From positions 3,898,880 to 3,962,879 of the forward strand of contig NW_003314261.1 in assembly GCF_000143415.4 (NCBI RefSeq): a stretch of 64,000 bases of DNA, read 5' to 3'. The notes below the pieces were generated by a model that worked only from the letters and a program-made list of their open reading frames with translations, was not told the DNA's origin and made no database searches. The translations under genes were made by a program, and so were the position numbers. Positions 39,524 to 51,318 of the stretch are shown one piece after another (positions within the stretch are counted from its first letter, which is position 1; every line of letters begins with the position of its first letter). This DNA is from Selaginella moellendorffii. Its lineage: Eukaryota; Streptophyta; Lycopodiopsida; Selaginellales; Selaginellaceae.

Positions 39524-41314
39524 ATGGCACAAAGCCGAGTGGTCTTACCATCGAGAACTCCATCTCGAGCTGTGGAAGAACTTGACGACTCGCAGTTTGC
39601 TAGGCTCTTGAAAGTCTGCTCCGACTCCAAAGATCTGGTCAAGGGGCGACTCATCCACGATCAGATCCGGCACAGCAGGTACCGCGACAATACTTTCCTC
39701 GCCAACTTACTCGTCCAGATGTATGGAAAATGCGGAAGTACTACGGAGGCTCGCAGAACGTTCGACTCCATTGCTCGGCCCAACGAGTTCTCGTGCAACA
39801 TGCTCATCGCAGCTTATGCCAGCAACGGGCAGATCGACCAGGCGGAGGGGGTTTTCGACTCGATGGGCGACAAGAGCGTAGTATCCTGGACGTCAATGCT
39901 CTCGGGTTATATCAGGCACAGGAGGATCAGAGACGCCGAGAGGATCTTCCACAGGATGCCCGACCGGAACCTGGTAACGTGGACGACAATGCTATCGGCA
40001 TACACCCAGAACGGGTATCTGGACGAAGCTAGGTGCCTGTTCGAGCGAATACCAAGCTGTGACATGGTGGCTCTGACGGCTATGCTGAGAACTTATGCCG
40101 AGAATGGCTACCTGGAAGAGGCTCGTAGCATCTTTGACGGCATGCCAGTACAGGATATTGTTTCGTGGACGACGATGGTTCAAGCGTATGCTCAAGCTGG
40201 GGAAATCAGCCAAGCTCAGCATCTGTTCGACGGAATGCCCGAGCGGAACGTCGTGTGCTGGACTGCTCTGCTGCAAGGCTACGCCGAGACTCAGCAGCTG
40301 AACAGCGCTCAGAAGATCTTCGACGGGATGCCGCAGCATGACGTTCTCTCCTGGGCGACGCTGATGACCGGCTACGCTCAAAACGGGCACCTGGAAAGAG
40401 CCAAGGAGATCTTCGACGCAATGCCGGTGACGAGCATCGTTCCATTCACGATCATGGTCAGTGCTTACAACGAGAGGGGTCTTCTCGAGGACTCCAAGAG
40501 CGTCTTCGACGTGATGCCGTGCTGGGACATGGTGAGCTGCTGCTCCATGGCCGTGGCTTACATCCGAAAGGGTCACCTCCGGGAAGCTCAAGACATGTTT
40601 GGCAACCTCCAAGAGCACACGGTGGAGTCGTGGACTGCGATCTTCCAGGCGTATGCCCGCGACGGGTACCTCGAGCAGGCCAAGTTTATGCACGACAGGA
40701 TGCCTTTCCACGACAGTGTCTCTTCCACCAGCTTGGTCATCGCCTACGCCCAGCACGGTTATCTGGACGAGGCCAGGAGCTTGTTCGACGTTATGCCGGA
40801 GAAGAACATCGTTTCCTGGACCGCCATGGTCGGAGCTTACGCTCAAACTGGCAGAATCAGCGAGGCCCGAGCTCTCTTCGATGGCATTCCCGAGCAAGAT
40901 ACAGTCCCCTGGAACGCGGTCATTTCCGGCTACTCGAGAACTGGCCGAGGGAGGATCGCCATCCAGCTTTTCCACGAGATGTTGCTCGAGGGACTCAAGC
41001 CCAACGAGATATCCTTGCAGAGCGTTATGGCGGCGTGCAGCCATGTTGGCCTGGTGAAGAGAGGCCTGCAGTACCTGTGCTCGGCCACTCACGACTTTGG
41101 CATCGTTTGTGCGAGGGAGCACTTTGCGTGCCTTGTGGACGTTCTCGGGAGGGCTGGCCAGTTTAGAGACGCTCGGGAGCTCATCTTTCGAATGCCTTTC
41201 AAGTCGGACTTCGTTTCTTGGACGACTCTCGTTGGCTCTTTTCAGTCCAACGCATCTCAGTTCTTCCCGGCAAAGGCGAGGAGCTACACTGAAGATCCAG
41301 AGGTAAGATTATAG
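39524..41314 (+). CDS. PLS-type PPR protein with a long run of 31-residue S repeats, E/DYW missing
   Basis: Intronless, 596 residues. After FARLLKVCSDSKDLVKGRLI, about thirteen near-regular 31-residue repeats follow (pattern VSWTTMLxAYAxNGxLxEARxLFDxMPxxD), an S-type array with few P or L units until the end (LFHEMLLEGLKPNEISLQSV). The usual continuation after FVSWTTLVGSFQ, the E, E+ and DYW domains for C-to-U RNA editing, is absent: the frame ends 20 residues later at 41312-41314. Downstream sequence belongs to the convergent DIM2 gene 18 bp away. It could be a recruiting factor working with a separate DYW protein, or a truncated copy. Confidence 0.85.
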   Translation: MAQSRVVLPSRTPSRAVEELDDSQFARLLKVCSDSKDLVKGRLIHDQIRHSRYRDNTFLANLLVQMYGKCGSTTEARRTFDSIARPNEFSCNMLIAAYASNGQIDQAEGVFDSMGDKSVVSWTSMLSGYIRHRRIRDAERIFHRMPDRNLVTWTTMLSAYTQNGYLDEARCLFERIPSCDMVALTAMLRTYAENGYLEEARSIFDGMPVQDIVSWTTMVQAYAQAGEISQAQHLFDGMPERNVVCWTALLQGYAETQQLNSAQKIFDGMPQHDVLSWATLMTGYAQNGHLERAKEIFDAMPVTSIVPFTIMVSAYNERGLLEDSKSVFDVMPCWDMVSCCSMAVAYIRKGHLREAQDMFGNLQEHTVESWTAIFQAYARDGYLEQAKFMHDRMPFHDSVSSTSLVIAYAQHGYLDEARSLFDVMPEKNIVSWTAMVGAYAQTGRISEARALFDGIPEQDTVPWNAVISGYSRTGRGRIAIQLFHEMLLEGLKPNEISLQSVMAACSHVGLVKRGLQYLCSATHDFGIVCAREHFACLVDVLGRAGQFRDARELIFRMPFKSDFVSWTTLVGSFQSNASQFFPAKARSYTEDPEVRL

Positions 41315-41332
41315 ATGTTTTTGGAGCTCACT

Positions 41333-41946
41333 TTAGATATCCTTGTACAGGAGCTCAAACTTGGGAACCCTGTCCGCCGGTAATGGACAATTGACGATGA
41401 GCTTTCCGCGCATGGCGCCTTTGTAGATGGTCTGGTAATTACAATACATCAAGCAAATGCGATTTATCTTTCTTTTCAGTACCTCTACAACATCGATGAA
41501 ATCCTGTTTGCTGTGGAAGGCGCCAATCCATTTGGTGTGATCGGGTGTCCTGGACAAGACGAACTTGTGGTAAGAACCTGGTAGCGAAGCATTTACTTAC
41601 CCGGAATCCATTTTCATGTGCTGGGAGTTGAAGAAGAAGACGGTCGCTGGAATGAGCGTAATGTCGAAATAGTGAAGATAGACTTGGATCTCTTGTGCGT
41701 CGACATCCACGAGCGCAATGCTTGCGAATTTGGACAGCTCCCGAGAACTTTTGCCAAGCTGAAGAAGAAGAGCAGCCAAGAAAGTGATTGCAGTGCGAAA
41801 CTAATCACTCACTGTCTCGTCCAGCTGCATGCACACGGGATCCGTGGCGCGCCCAAATCTGAGCACCAACACTTTGTCTAGGGTGTCCCGGATCATAGCA
41901 TCCACATCCTGCTTGTGAGTTAGCGTGGAGAGGCCCAGAAGCGCCA
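41333..41946 (-). CDS. TXNL4B: DIM2/TXNL4B-type thioredoxin-like spliceosomal protein
   Basis: Four exons (41946-41813, 41758-41601, 41549-41483, 41432-41333) give 152 residues. The chain reads [78 protein letters not shown] and [15 protein letters not shown]. The HMKMDSG and [11 protein letters not shown] blocks separate it from DIM1/TXNL4A. The family is a thioredoxin fold without the redox CxxC pair that works with U5 snRNP in pre-mRNA splicing. The sequence just upstream of the ATG (TTCTTAG before GGCGTTTGCA) looks like a splice acceptor, so a 5' UTR intron may reach into the AT-rich block. Confidence 0.93.
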
Positions 41947-41959
41947 TTGCAAACGCCCT

Positions 41960-42833
41960 AAGAATTAAAATAATAAATTTATAAATATTATATTTATTTT
42001 TTAATATCAAATACTAAATATATTTAATATTATTTGTAAAATAACAATTGACGTTAGAATTTATTCTTTTACTCACATCCAAATCAAAATCCCATATTGC
42101 TAACTAGTTATTAATTTTAACTTATTTTTAGTTGTTATTTAAGTACAATCATTAAGTTTTTAAAGTTTGTTGAGCTAGTTAATTAATATATCAATTTATC
42201 TTTATTTTATAAATTATTCTTTTCAATCATACTTTGAGATATAACAAGTTTTAAAGTTAAATTAATTTTATGTAAAATTTGTGTATATGATGTATGACAA
42301 CAAATATTGAAAATTCTGGTGGAGATATAAATTTCTATTTTACAAATATATGTTTTATGACAATTAAATAAAATAATTTAAATCTGGACATGTTTATTGA
42401 AAATAGTGAAAACAATTGCTATAAAAAATCTATTTATACAACATTTATATCAAAAGAAATTGACTATATATTACAAATACATACATAGTTTTAAAAATTA
42501 ATATATATGAATATACAAATAACATAGTTAATTTTATAAGAGATAATCTAGTAATTTAACACTCAAAAAATTCAGATAAATCATAATTGCATAATATAAC
42601 ATCTAAACTAATTAAAATTTCCTGTTTAACATTTTCTATCATTAAAACTAATTTTGAAAAATGAGAATCTATGACAAACTGTGCCAGCTGATAGGCTCAA
42701 ACTAATCACTATGTTTTTTCGAATTTCACCGTTCAGATCAAACCCAGGTCCGTGTAGCAGGCGGTACAACGGCGTTAGAAAGTCAATAAATTGATCACCA
42801 CCATAGATTGCAAGATGGTGGAACTCTTATTTG
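41960..42833. other. AT-rich block, nothing recognised
   Basis: Strongly AT-rich to about 42660, then mixed. No gene or clear repeat is visible. It could be intronic to a DIM2 5' UTR or an old repeat. Confidence 0.5.
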
Positions 42834-44054
42834 TCAGACTCTATTTTGAAACAAAAACTCGACTCGATTGCCTCGCCTTTTGGCAGTGATGGATAGAACA
42901 GCTCCATCCGACTCCATCTTTTGAATGATTCGAGCTATGTTGTGCGCATCGTCCAGTCCCAAGTGATGCGAGCCTTGAACTCTCATGTCCAAACTTCTCA
43001 TCATGGACAGCATCCCCGGAGCCTGTTCCACAAGAAAGGACTTGACAATGGCTGCTCAAACTTTAGACTTAGCTCTTGCCCGTTTGTTGTAAAAGTTGAG
43101 GAAAATGTCCTTCAGGTTTATCCATTCGCAGAAATAGCTCGGCAATGGAATCCCCGACGTGATGCATTGCTCTGGAATCTTTGTCTTGATGTCCCAGTTT
43201 CCACTGGGAAAATGAAACACGAAAATCAGAGCGTGATTCGAAAGCTTAAATGGGACTGTGTCGATTACCAGGTGACAAAGGCAGAATTCTTGAGTAAATG
43301 GCTCTCAGGATCACGCAAAGAATGCTGCTCCAGCCAGTCCTCAAATGCGAGGAGTGTTTCTTGGAAAGGAATGGCTGTATCCTCCCAAAGCCTGTGAAGA
43401 TCCATATGAAAGTGAAGTACTTAATAGCACACAACTCAAACCTCTCCAATTTCCAGCGTCCATACTTTCCAGCAATGTAAGCTTGCAACCGGGAGCCCTT
43501 GAGCTCGCAAGGCCTCACGAATCTGGAGAAGGAAAAAAAAAGTCGAAGACAAAGAATGAAAAACTTTTTCTCACCTGTGAAACCTGTCCACCACCGTGAG
43601 TGTTTTCGCATCCAGCAAAACTACTGGAAACTCTAGAATCTCGACCTTGCCTTCCAAGTCAAGCACGAGAAATTTGTCGAATGGTTGGCGTGGTAGAGGC
43701 CGGGCAGCGTCCAAAACCACGGGATCGAGCTCCGGGAATGTGTGAGAAAATTTCTCCAGGTGTTCTGGGCTATCCATCTTGTCCAAAAACAAGAGAAAAC
43801 AAGACCAAAAATTTAGACTTCCCGCCAAGAACACAAAGACTTACATACTGGCAACGATTTTGCGTGAAGTACAAGCACATTGGCTTTCTTCTCCTCGAGA
43901 GGTCCTCAAACCTTCCATGATTTGGAGCTCCACACGGAGAGATCGATGGAACCGCTTCGTCGGAGAGAGATGCCTGGCAATACGATTGCCTTTTCAAAGA
44001 GAATGTGGAGAGAAATCCGCGACCACTGCCCAAAACCCTGGAGCCTAGCGCCAT
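42834..44054 (-). CDS. ERI1-like 3'-5' exoribonuclease (DEDDh)
   Basis: Five or six exons on the minus strand. Exon 1 (44054-43845) has a basic Ser-rich N-terminus that may target an organelle. The nuclease core follows: FDKFLVLDLEGKVEILEFPV (DxE, motif I), FQETLLAFEDWLEQHS, NWDIKTKIPEQC (motif II Asp) and GSHHLGLDDAHNIARIIQKM (motif III Asp with the DEDDh His neighbourhood). In animals ERI1 trims siRNA and 5.8S rRNA 3' ends; plant homologues trim plastid or nuclear rRNA. The second-last junction (NKR to APGML) fits best with a GC-AG intron starting GCAAGA, although a GT donor 18 nt later also keeps frame. Stop at 42834-42836. Confidence 0.87.
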
Positions 44055-44194
44055 AAAAATCGAGAGAGCGGATAAACCTAAATTCGTAAATTCAACCTGA
44101 GCCGTCGATGTGATCGCCTTTTTCGTGGCCGTCGGATCGCATAAATTAAGACACCCACAACCTTTTCTTGTTAGCTTGTTAGGGCAATTCCCTT

Positions 44195-46223
44195 ATGCTC
44201 GTGGATATGGAGGCGATGGCGGCGAGGAGGGAGCGGCTCCAGCGCGCGTTCCTGGATCTCGACAAGGAGCGGCAAATCCTCTCCAGGTGTGTGTCAGAGT
44301 GGAAGGAGTTAGACGAGATGCTTGCCGAGACGGAGAGAGATGTCCAGAAGAGGTATGACGATCTGGCCGCGAGGGAGAAATCCTTCCAGGAGAGGGCCCG
44401 GGAGCTCCAGATCGCCCTGGACGAGCGCGAGCGGCTCGTCGAGCGGAGAGAGCAAGAGATTTCGGCCAGGGAACAGGAGGAGCGAGCTCCAAAGGTTGTG
44501 GTAGTGAAAAAGGAATCGATGGTGGAGGAGGCAGATCTGCTCGCAGCGGCAGCGGCAGCGCAAGAGAGCTTTACTCTGATCGACGCTGTTCCCTCCTCCA
44601 TCTCTCAGTCGATGGACTTGGATCTCAACATACCGCAAGAGAGCCCCAGCCACGACGATGAGCTGATCGATGGAAGGGCCGTGGTTGGCTTGAGCTTGAG
44701 TGGCACCAGTGGAGAGGTGAGTGTCCGTCCAGAACTTAAGGCATTGTGCGAGACCATGGACGGGGATGGGCTTAGAAGGTTCATTGTGGAACACCGGAAA
44801 GAGTTTGCTAGCTTGCGCCACGAGCTTCCCGGCGCTCTTAAGTGTGCTGTGGATCCAGCACGCATGGTGGTGGTGGCTCTCGAGGCTTATCTCCCGGACC
44901 CGAGTAGCAGCACGAGGAAGGCTAGCGACGCCTCGGCCAGTCGCCGGGCTTGCATCCTTCTCCTGGAGTGTTTGCAAGTAGTGTTGGCCGATCCGGTGCT
45001 GGGTGTAGACCACCCCGTCGTGCCTTCTCATGTCAAGGAGGTCGCCAAGGATATGGCCGAAAAGTGGAGGTCTAGGATGGACGTCCAGAAAGACGCTGCC
45101 GGGGGCAGCTCTTTGGATGCCCAGGCTTTCCTGCAGTTACTGGCGACATTTGGTATCTCTTCGGAGTACGATGAGGAAGAGCTGTGTGGGCTGATATCAG
45201 CTATTGCCCGGCGTAAGAAGACTCCCGCTCTGTGTAGAGCAATCGGCTTGTCAGCCAGGATACCAGGTTGGTGTCGTTTGTTTCTTGCGTTTGGTTTTCT
45301 CGCAAGCCAAACTGCCGTGTGTGTGTTTGCTGCTGCTGGCTGGCTGGCTGTCTGGGGGTTACCAGTTTCTGTGGTAACTTTAATGAGCGCACCACTTCGG
45401 CGTGTATCGGTGATGGCTTGAGTGTGGAGGTTCTAAAGCGTTTTTGCTTTTGCAGCTATCGTTGACAAGCTGGTCGAGGATGGGAAGCCGATCGAGGCGC
45501 TCTCGATGGCAAAGGAGTTTGGCATCATGGACCGCATCCAGCCAGTGTCACTGTTGAAGAATTACCTCAAGGATGCTCGAAGGATTGCCCACTCGATGCT
45601 TAAGTCAGGCCACAGCCCAGCCGCTGCTCAGGTACACGATGATTCTCTTTGTAAAGCCAGTTTGGCTAGAGCTGACGCTTCACTTCTTCCAGAACGATTC
45701 CATGATGAAGGAACTCTCTGCGACAAGGTCCGTGCTGAAATGCATTGAAGAGTACAACCTTGAGGCGGACTTCCCATCGTCTCCTCTTCACAAGCGGATT
45801 TTCCAGCTCGAGAAAGCCAAGCTTGACAAGAAGAGAACGGGCGGCTCAATGAAGGGCCAGTCGAAGCGGCCTCGTGGCAGCAACAACGGCGGATACTCGT
45901 ACCGGAACCCAGACAGGAATCCAGAGAGAGGGGGCTACGTCCCGCCCGGACCCAGCGTGTCGGGCTACCAGTTCGTGTCACCGGTTGCGTTCGAGAGGCA
46001 AAACCAGGGTGGCTACATGCCGTCGTACGCACCAGGCAGCCGGAGTGCAGTGTCACTGTCGAGCTTGCCACCGAATTCCTACATCTACTCCCCCGCCGAC
46101 GGCTCCATCTACGGCGCTCCTGGCTACACCACCACCCCGACGAACACTTACCCCAGCTTTGGAAACCTGAGGAACTCGTTGCCGCCGCCGCCGCCGGCGT
46201 ACCAGGCATCGTTCATGCATTGA
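44195..46223 (+). CDS. FRL: FRIGIDA-like protein
   Basis: Exons 44195-45266, 45456-45631 and 45693-46223. An N-terminal coiled coil (residues ~5-100, RYDDLAAREKSFQERARELQ) precedes an EAR-like DLNIP motif (SMDLDLNIPQE) and the Frigida domain (VRPELKALCETMDGDGLRRF, VALEAYLPDP, AFLQLLATFGISSEYDEEEL, AIVDKLVEDGKPIEALSMAK). The tail is Tyr/Pro/Gly/Ser-rich with poly-Pro before the end. FRIGIDA-family proteins are chromatin-linked scaffolds; FRI itself delays flowering, so the ancestral role in a non-flowering plant must differ. A second Met (residue 5) could also start the protein. Confidence 0.93.
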
Positions 46224-46292
46224 TTTTCGTGGAACTCTTGTTCACAATAAGGTATTTTTTTTATTCTTTCCAAATAACATCCAGTTACGTTT

Positions 46293-46589
46293 TCAACTCT
46301 CTTTGTCGTGTAAAGTCACGTCAGGAGCGCTTGAGTTTGGACACGCTTCTTCGAGGCTGTGTCCTCTCGGCAGCTCGGGTCTTCCCGCAGTACAGCTGGT
46401 GGAGATTACGGGGAAGACGCTCGGGTCTTCCGCAATACAGGTGCTTTGGCCTGGTCGAGATTCCAGGGAAGAAGTCCTCAAGAGTTTGGGGACGTGTGGG
46501 AGCAAACTTGTCCTTCTCGAGTGAAAGCCAGAGAGGAGGATGGCACTGAGAAGGACCAGGGACAGGAGACGGGTTGTTATCACTGCCAT
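46293..46589 (-). CDS. Candidate secreted peptide precursor (98 aa), low support
   Basis: An ATG-to-TGA frame on the minus strand begins MAVITTRLLSLVLLSAILLSGF, a good signal peptide, then a Ser/Pro/Arg-rich stretch with three cysteines. It lies in the 700-bp gap between FRL and BCAT. No known peptide-hormone motif (CLE, EPF, RALF) was found, and the frame could be chance in a GC-rich 3' region; part of it is made by a short GGTCTTCC-type duplication. Confidence 0.22.
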   Translation of the reverse strand: MAVITTRLLSLVLLSAILLSGFHSRRTSLLPHVPKLLRTSSLESRPGQSTCIAEDPSVFPVISTSCTAGRPELPRGHSLEEACPNSSAPDVTLHDKES

Positions 46590-46924
46590 GGATTGGCCGC
46601 AGGAACGCAGAAGCCGGAAAGAAAAAGGGAAGAAAGATCCAGAGAATTATATATGGACGATAGATTTGGTCTTGGTCACAAGGAGCTGGAGGATCTATCG
46701 TCCTCTCACATGGTAAGCATGAGGTTTCTGACTCTCTTAAACTGTAAAGAGTTTGGTTGGGGCTCTACAAGTGTGACAGTGACAGGTATGAAATGTGCCA
46801 CCGGCACAGTGTTACAAGCAGGCGAGCTCGGAATGAGCTCCTTGTCATCGTGCACATCTTCCACATCACTGATGCTTTAAACAAGCTTTGGACGACACGG
46901 TCGAGGGGAGCTTGAGCTCAAGTG

Positions 46925-48397
46925 ATGGAGAGGCTCCCGAGGACGAAGTTAATGAGATGGTGCTGGATCCAGGCGAGAAGTATCAGTTCGTGGACGAGTT
47001 TCAACAGCGAGTTCAAGTCGCTGCCTCTCCAGCAGGCTGTTGCTTCGGCTCACGAGCCGGTTGAAGTTCCCAGCTCGGACATATGCTTTGATAACTTGGT
47101 GGTGAATCGGTCTGGCAGGCTCAAGGTGAGTTTTTTTGTGTTTTTTTCCTTGATCGTAGAGGAAAAGCTCACGCTTTGGAACAGGTAAAGCCTGTAGCTG
47201 ATGCGAACGTTCTCAAATTTGGAGCCGAGACAACAGACCACATGCTCCAAATCTCTTGGAACGAGCAGCAGGGATGGCTCTCCCCGGAAATAAATCCTCT
47301 GCAGCACCTAAAGCTTCATCCTTGCGCACAAGTTTTGCACTACGCCACAGAATGCTTCGAAGGCATGAAGGCCTACAAGGATAAAGACGGTCGGATTCGC
47401 CTCTTCCGGCCTCTGATGCACATGAACAGGCTTCTCAAGTCCGCTCAGCGCCTAGCTCTTCCGGAGTTTGACAAGGTAATGTGGCGTGCTTCGATGTGGC
47501 GTCGTAATTCTCCTTTCTTCCTTCGTGTAGATGGAGCTGCTTGACTGCATCAAAGAGCTGGTCCGTCTAGAACGCGATTGGATTCCCAGCAAAGAAGGTT
47601 TCTCGCTTTACATCCGTCCGGCTATGATCGCGACACAGGCGTGCTTGGGAATTCAGGCCCCACGAGAAGGGATGCTCTTTGTGGTCCTCTCACCAGTCGG
47701 TCCATACTTTCCTACAGGTCTCAAGCCCGTCAAACTCTTTGTGGACCGAAGAAACGTCCGGGCATATCCAGGTGGTGTTGGTGATAGAAAGCTGGGTGGC
47801 AACTACGCTCAGACTGTGGTCCCTCAGCTGGAGGCTGCCAAACGAGGATGCTCACAGGTGCTATACGTGCTCGAAGGGACGGAGAGAATTGGCGAAGCAG
47901 GCTCCATGAACATCTTCTTTCTGCTGCGAGATGGAACCAAGAGTGGCGCAATGGAGCTCGTAACACCAGCTCTCGATGGAACTATTCTCCCAGGAGTTAC
48001 CAGAGACACGGTTCTCAAGCTCGCCAGTAACATACCGGGCCTCAAAGTCTCGGAGCGACCTTTAAACTTTCCAGAGGTACGGAAAACCTTTCTTCTTTCT
48101 CTTCTGAGAGATTCTTTGTGTTTGTTTTAGATTGAAGCTGCTGTTGCTAGAGGTGATCTGCTGGAAGCATTCGGCACTGGTACAGCGTGCATGATCCAAC
48201 CTGTCGAAGGAATGCTCAAAGAAAACGGCCAGCTCATAAGCGTGCCGTTCAACTTGGAAGCGGCGAATCAATGGATCTCGAGGCATGACTGTAAAAGCCG
48301 AGAGTTCCCGTTTAATCTGTGTGGATACCTGACAAGAACGATCTCAGATATACACTACGGCCATGTTCCAAGCGAATGGTCCGTTGTTGTAAATTAA
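46925..48397 (+). CDS. BCAT: Branched-chain amino acid aminotransferase
   Basis: Exons 46925-47125, 47185-47475, 47531-48076 and 48131-48397; 434 residues. The N-terminus is basic and Ser-rich (mitochondrial or plastid signal). The fold-type IV core shows CFEGMKAYKDKDGRIRLFRP, GFSLYIRPAMIATQACLG, the PLP-binding lysine region RKLGGNYAQTVVPQLEAAKR, GSMNIFFLLRDG, DGTILPGVTRDTVLKLA and GTACMIQPVEGM. The enzyme reversibly moves the amino group between Leu, Ile or Val and 2-oxoglutarate using PLP. The start at 46925 follows an in-frame GTG and gives a complete targeting peptide. Confidence 0.95.
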
Positions 48398-50008
48398 TCA
48401 ACCGTTTTAGTTGTAGAGGAAGATTGAAATTTTCATGGCTTGAATTCTTTGAAACACTTCCATCGATTAGATAAGCTCCAATGGCCAACCTCACAGCCCA
48501 GAGGTCTCCATCAATTATCCTGCACAGTTTACAAATTGCGGTAGAAATTTACCCCAGCATTGGTTCCGCAGTCTTGAGGATTTGAGGAGCCTCAGTGACT
48601 AGTACTAGCGTTCCAATGCCGATAGAAGTGGCGTCATTTAGAGCTGCTCCCATTAATTCTTAACTTGACTATATTCCTTCTTAATCGATCAAGAGCAAAT
48701 TTTCTTTAAAACTTAAAGCTAGGTCACAAGATTGTGATCACTGCTTAATCTAACAAACAAACAAAAATTATGCACAACCCATAAAAAATTAATTGAAACA
48801 AATTATAGAAACTTAATGTATTGCATATTGTTTTATAATTATAACTAACAATATGCTAGACTACATAGAAAAGAATATTCTTTATTAGGATAATAAATTC
48901 TATAAGATTGTGAGCTCTTTATGGAAATGAAATTTATGGGTAAATGTGTAAGAGTAAATTTTCTTTAACATATAGTAAATGGAAAACTATTGTAAATGGT
49001 TTCAAGACTAAAAAACAGAAGTAGAAACACAAATTGTTGACTTGCCTAGGTCCAGCTTAAAAGATCTAATTAAATTTCTAGATATTTATGTTAAATTATC
49101 CTTAATTGAGATTATCAAGGATGACAATAGAAGTGAAATCATTTGGAGATCAACTATAATGGACAATATAAGTTGCTAAAACTTTCAAGCTAATGACAAG
49201 AAACAATTGAAATATTTTCTATCTACATTATGCATGTAGATCTCACTGGCCCTGAAATATGATCTCTCAAGATCATTACACCAGCTCAGAACCATGGGAA
49301 TACATGATAAGTTTCTTTGTTAGTGTTAATACTCACTTTAAGTTGGTGAGTTTTTTTGTATGCCAGGTCATCGACAATGTTTTTGAGCTAGCTTGTTGGT
49401 AGCATGTGAACGTTCTATGCCAATTAAAGCTGATATGAAGTGATATGCCAAACACCTTTCTTGATAAATCTTATCTCTTTCCTGTTGGATAAGTTAGCTT
49501 GTAGCCCTTCATGACTTAGCATATCGATGTTCTGCAAAGCATGGATCTCCTGGGCAATGTATAGTGCCTCTTTTGGAGAAAGCTAGAAGAAAAGAAGCAT
49601 CGGTTTTAAAAGTGCAAGTTGTTCTAGATTCACTCACATACCTAAGTTGAAGAGCTGCTCACACTAAGCATCTTGGACTTTGTCATCGTGCTTCTCCCAC
49701 ACTGCACAGAGCCTCTTCAAGGACCATACCAAGCAATTGTCATTTGAGTGGCAAGTGCATCTGCCAAAACTTGAGTTGCCCATCTGGGACTTCCCAATTC
49801 CAAGAGGTGGTGCTAGCACTGGTTTTTAAGAATCCAATGACCCTTCCAGACCCCCAACTTTGTCATAAAGCTTCTCCAATATAGTTCATACATTTTAAAA
49901 TGCATCTTTTAATTATAGTTTTTAAAATGTCATTTTTTATATAGCTATATATGCAAATGGTTAGTCAATAATCCTTGGACCTTAAGGTTAAAAGGGCTCT
50001 TTCATCAG
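48398..50008. other. AT-rich intergenic DNA with no supported gene
   Basis: Stop-rich in all frames. A short HVDLTGPE-like stretch at about 49232-49255 recalls a Copia integrase start but does not extend, so it is not called. Confidence 0.45.
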
Positions 50009-50290
50009 CCATGGCCCTAGTTGTAACCTGGACTTGGGCAGCCTATGAGGCTATTGATAAAAAATATTTCAACATAAGTGGCGATGCTCATATTGCTGTA
50101 TATAGAGATTGCAGTTGCCATCAAAGAAGGCCATGGCCCTTGTTACCATGGGCAGCTTATGAGGCCATTGATCAAAAAACATTTATTTCCAACATACATG
50201 GTGCTCATGTCACTGTATAGCAATAGAGATTGCAGTTACCAATCAAATGCTGTTGGCATGGATGAGGCTATAGCTCCATGGTGAGGTGAT
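50009..50290. repeat. Tandem repeat, two and a partial third unit of ~121-126 bp
   Basis: Unit 1 starts at GCCATGGCCCT (50009) and unit 2 at GGCCATGGCCC (about 50129); both continue with TGGGCAGC(C/T)TATGAGGC and end near ATAGAGATTGCAGTT. A third partial start with GGCATGGATGAGGCT is at about 50255. The open frame across it is a by-product of the repeat. Confidence 0.65.
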
Positions 50291-51318
50291 AAGTAGTGAT
50301 CTTTTCTTTTGATTGTTGCTGCTTTTGAGCCATATGCCCAGAGCCAATTCATAGCCAGACTGCAATGACTCCCAAGACTTTAGATTTTATTTTTCAGGTT
50401 TGAGAGTTCACATTTTATAAAGTTTTTGTGCTTACGATTTTATCTTTGTTGTCTACAAGAACTTAGAACTAATGGAAATAGAATGAAAACGACCATATAA
50501 ATTACAATTTAGGGAGAAGATTTTGTCAGTTATGAGTTTCTTAAAACTTATATACTGTTCAAGAGGATGCCATCATGAACAAAGCTGTCAGTTGTTTTCA
50601 TACTATAAAGAGCAAGGAGGCTTCTACCTAGAAGGCTTCTGAGATGATTCAAACATGCATTTCATAGTAATGTATTGCCCTATTTAGGTAAGGTCTTTGC
50701 TGAAATTTAGCTAGCTTAGTTGTTGGGGTGTTATGTTTTTAAGAAACAATAGATTCCTGAAAAGGTAAATTTATCTATTAATTAGGTTATATATCTGATC
50801 AATAATTCTCATCACATGGCAATTTCCAAAATGACTTAATAATCCAATCCATCTTTGTTGAGGTGGTAGCATAAAATAAAAAATAAAAAATATAAAGACA
50901 TTTAACTCAGATTAATATATTCTATTTAGATAATAATAAAATTGGATATAACATCGAAGCTTTATATAATATTATGCTTATTTAATTTTAAGACTTAAAT
51001 AAATACATTTTGACACTTGGATGAAATTAGAAAGATCTGAAGACTATTTTAAGATTATATACTCAAACTGGTAAATTAATTATTACTTCTTAATTTTAAT
51101 AAATTTGTTAATAATAATCAATTATAAAAGTATCTTAAAGTTTTTTAGCTATTATAATTTGTAAATTTATAAATATATTTCTAATGAAACTTTTTAGCTT
51201 AAATATAATTGTTGTTATTAGTTTTACAACTTATTTTGTAAAATAAAACATATGTTTTTGCTAAATATATATGAAATTTAAGAAAACCTTTAAGGGACTG
51301 AGGCTGATTAAGAATTAA
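50291..51318. other. AT-rich DNA, nothing recognised
   Basis: No gene or clear repeat recognised. Confidence 0.5.

Noticed and set aside
39992-41122. A 376-codon open frame antisense to the PPR gene
   Set aside because: It mirrors the repetitive PPR coding sequence, shows a 31-residue periodicity imposed by it, and has no independent domain.
49232-49420. Possible Copia integrase scrap (HVDLTGPE, followed by weak resemblance)
   Set aside because: Too short and broken by stops; no second catalytic motif.
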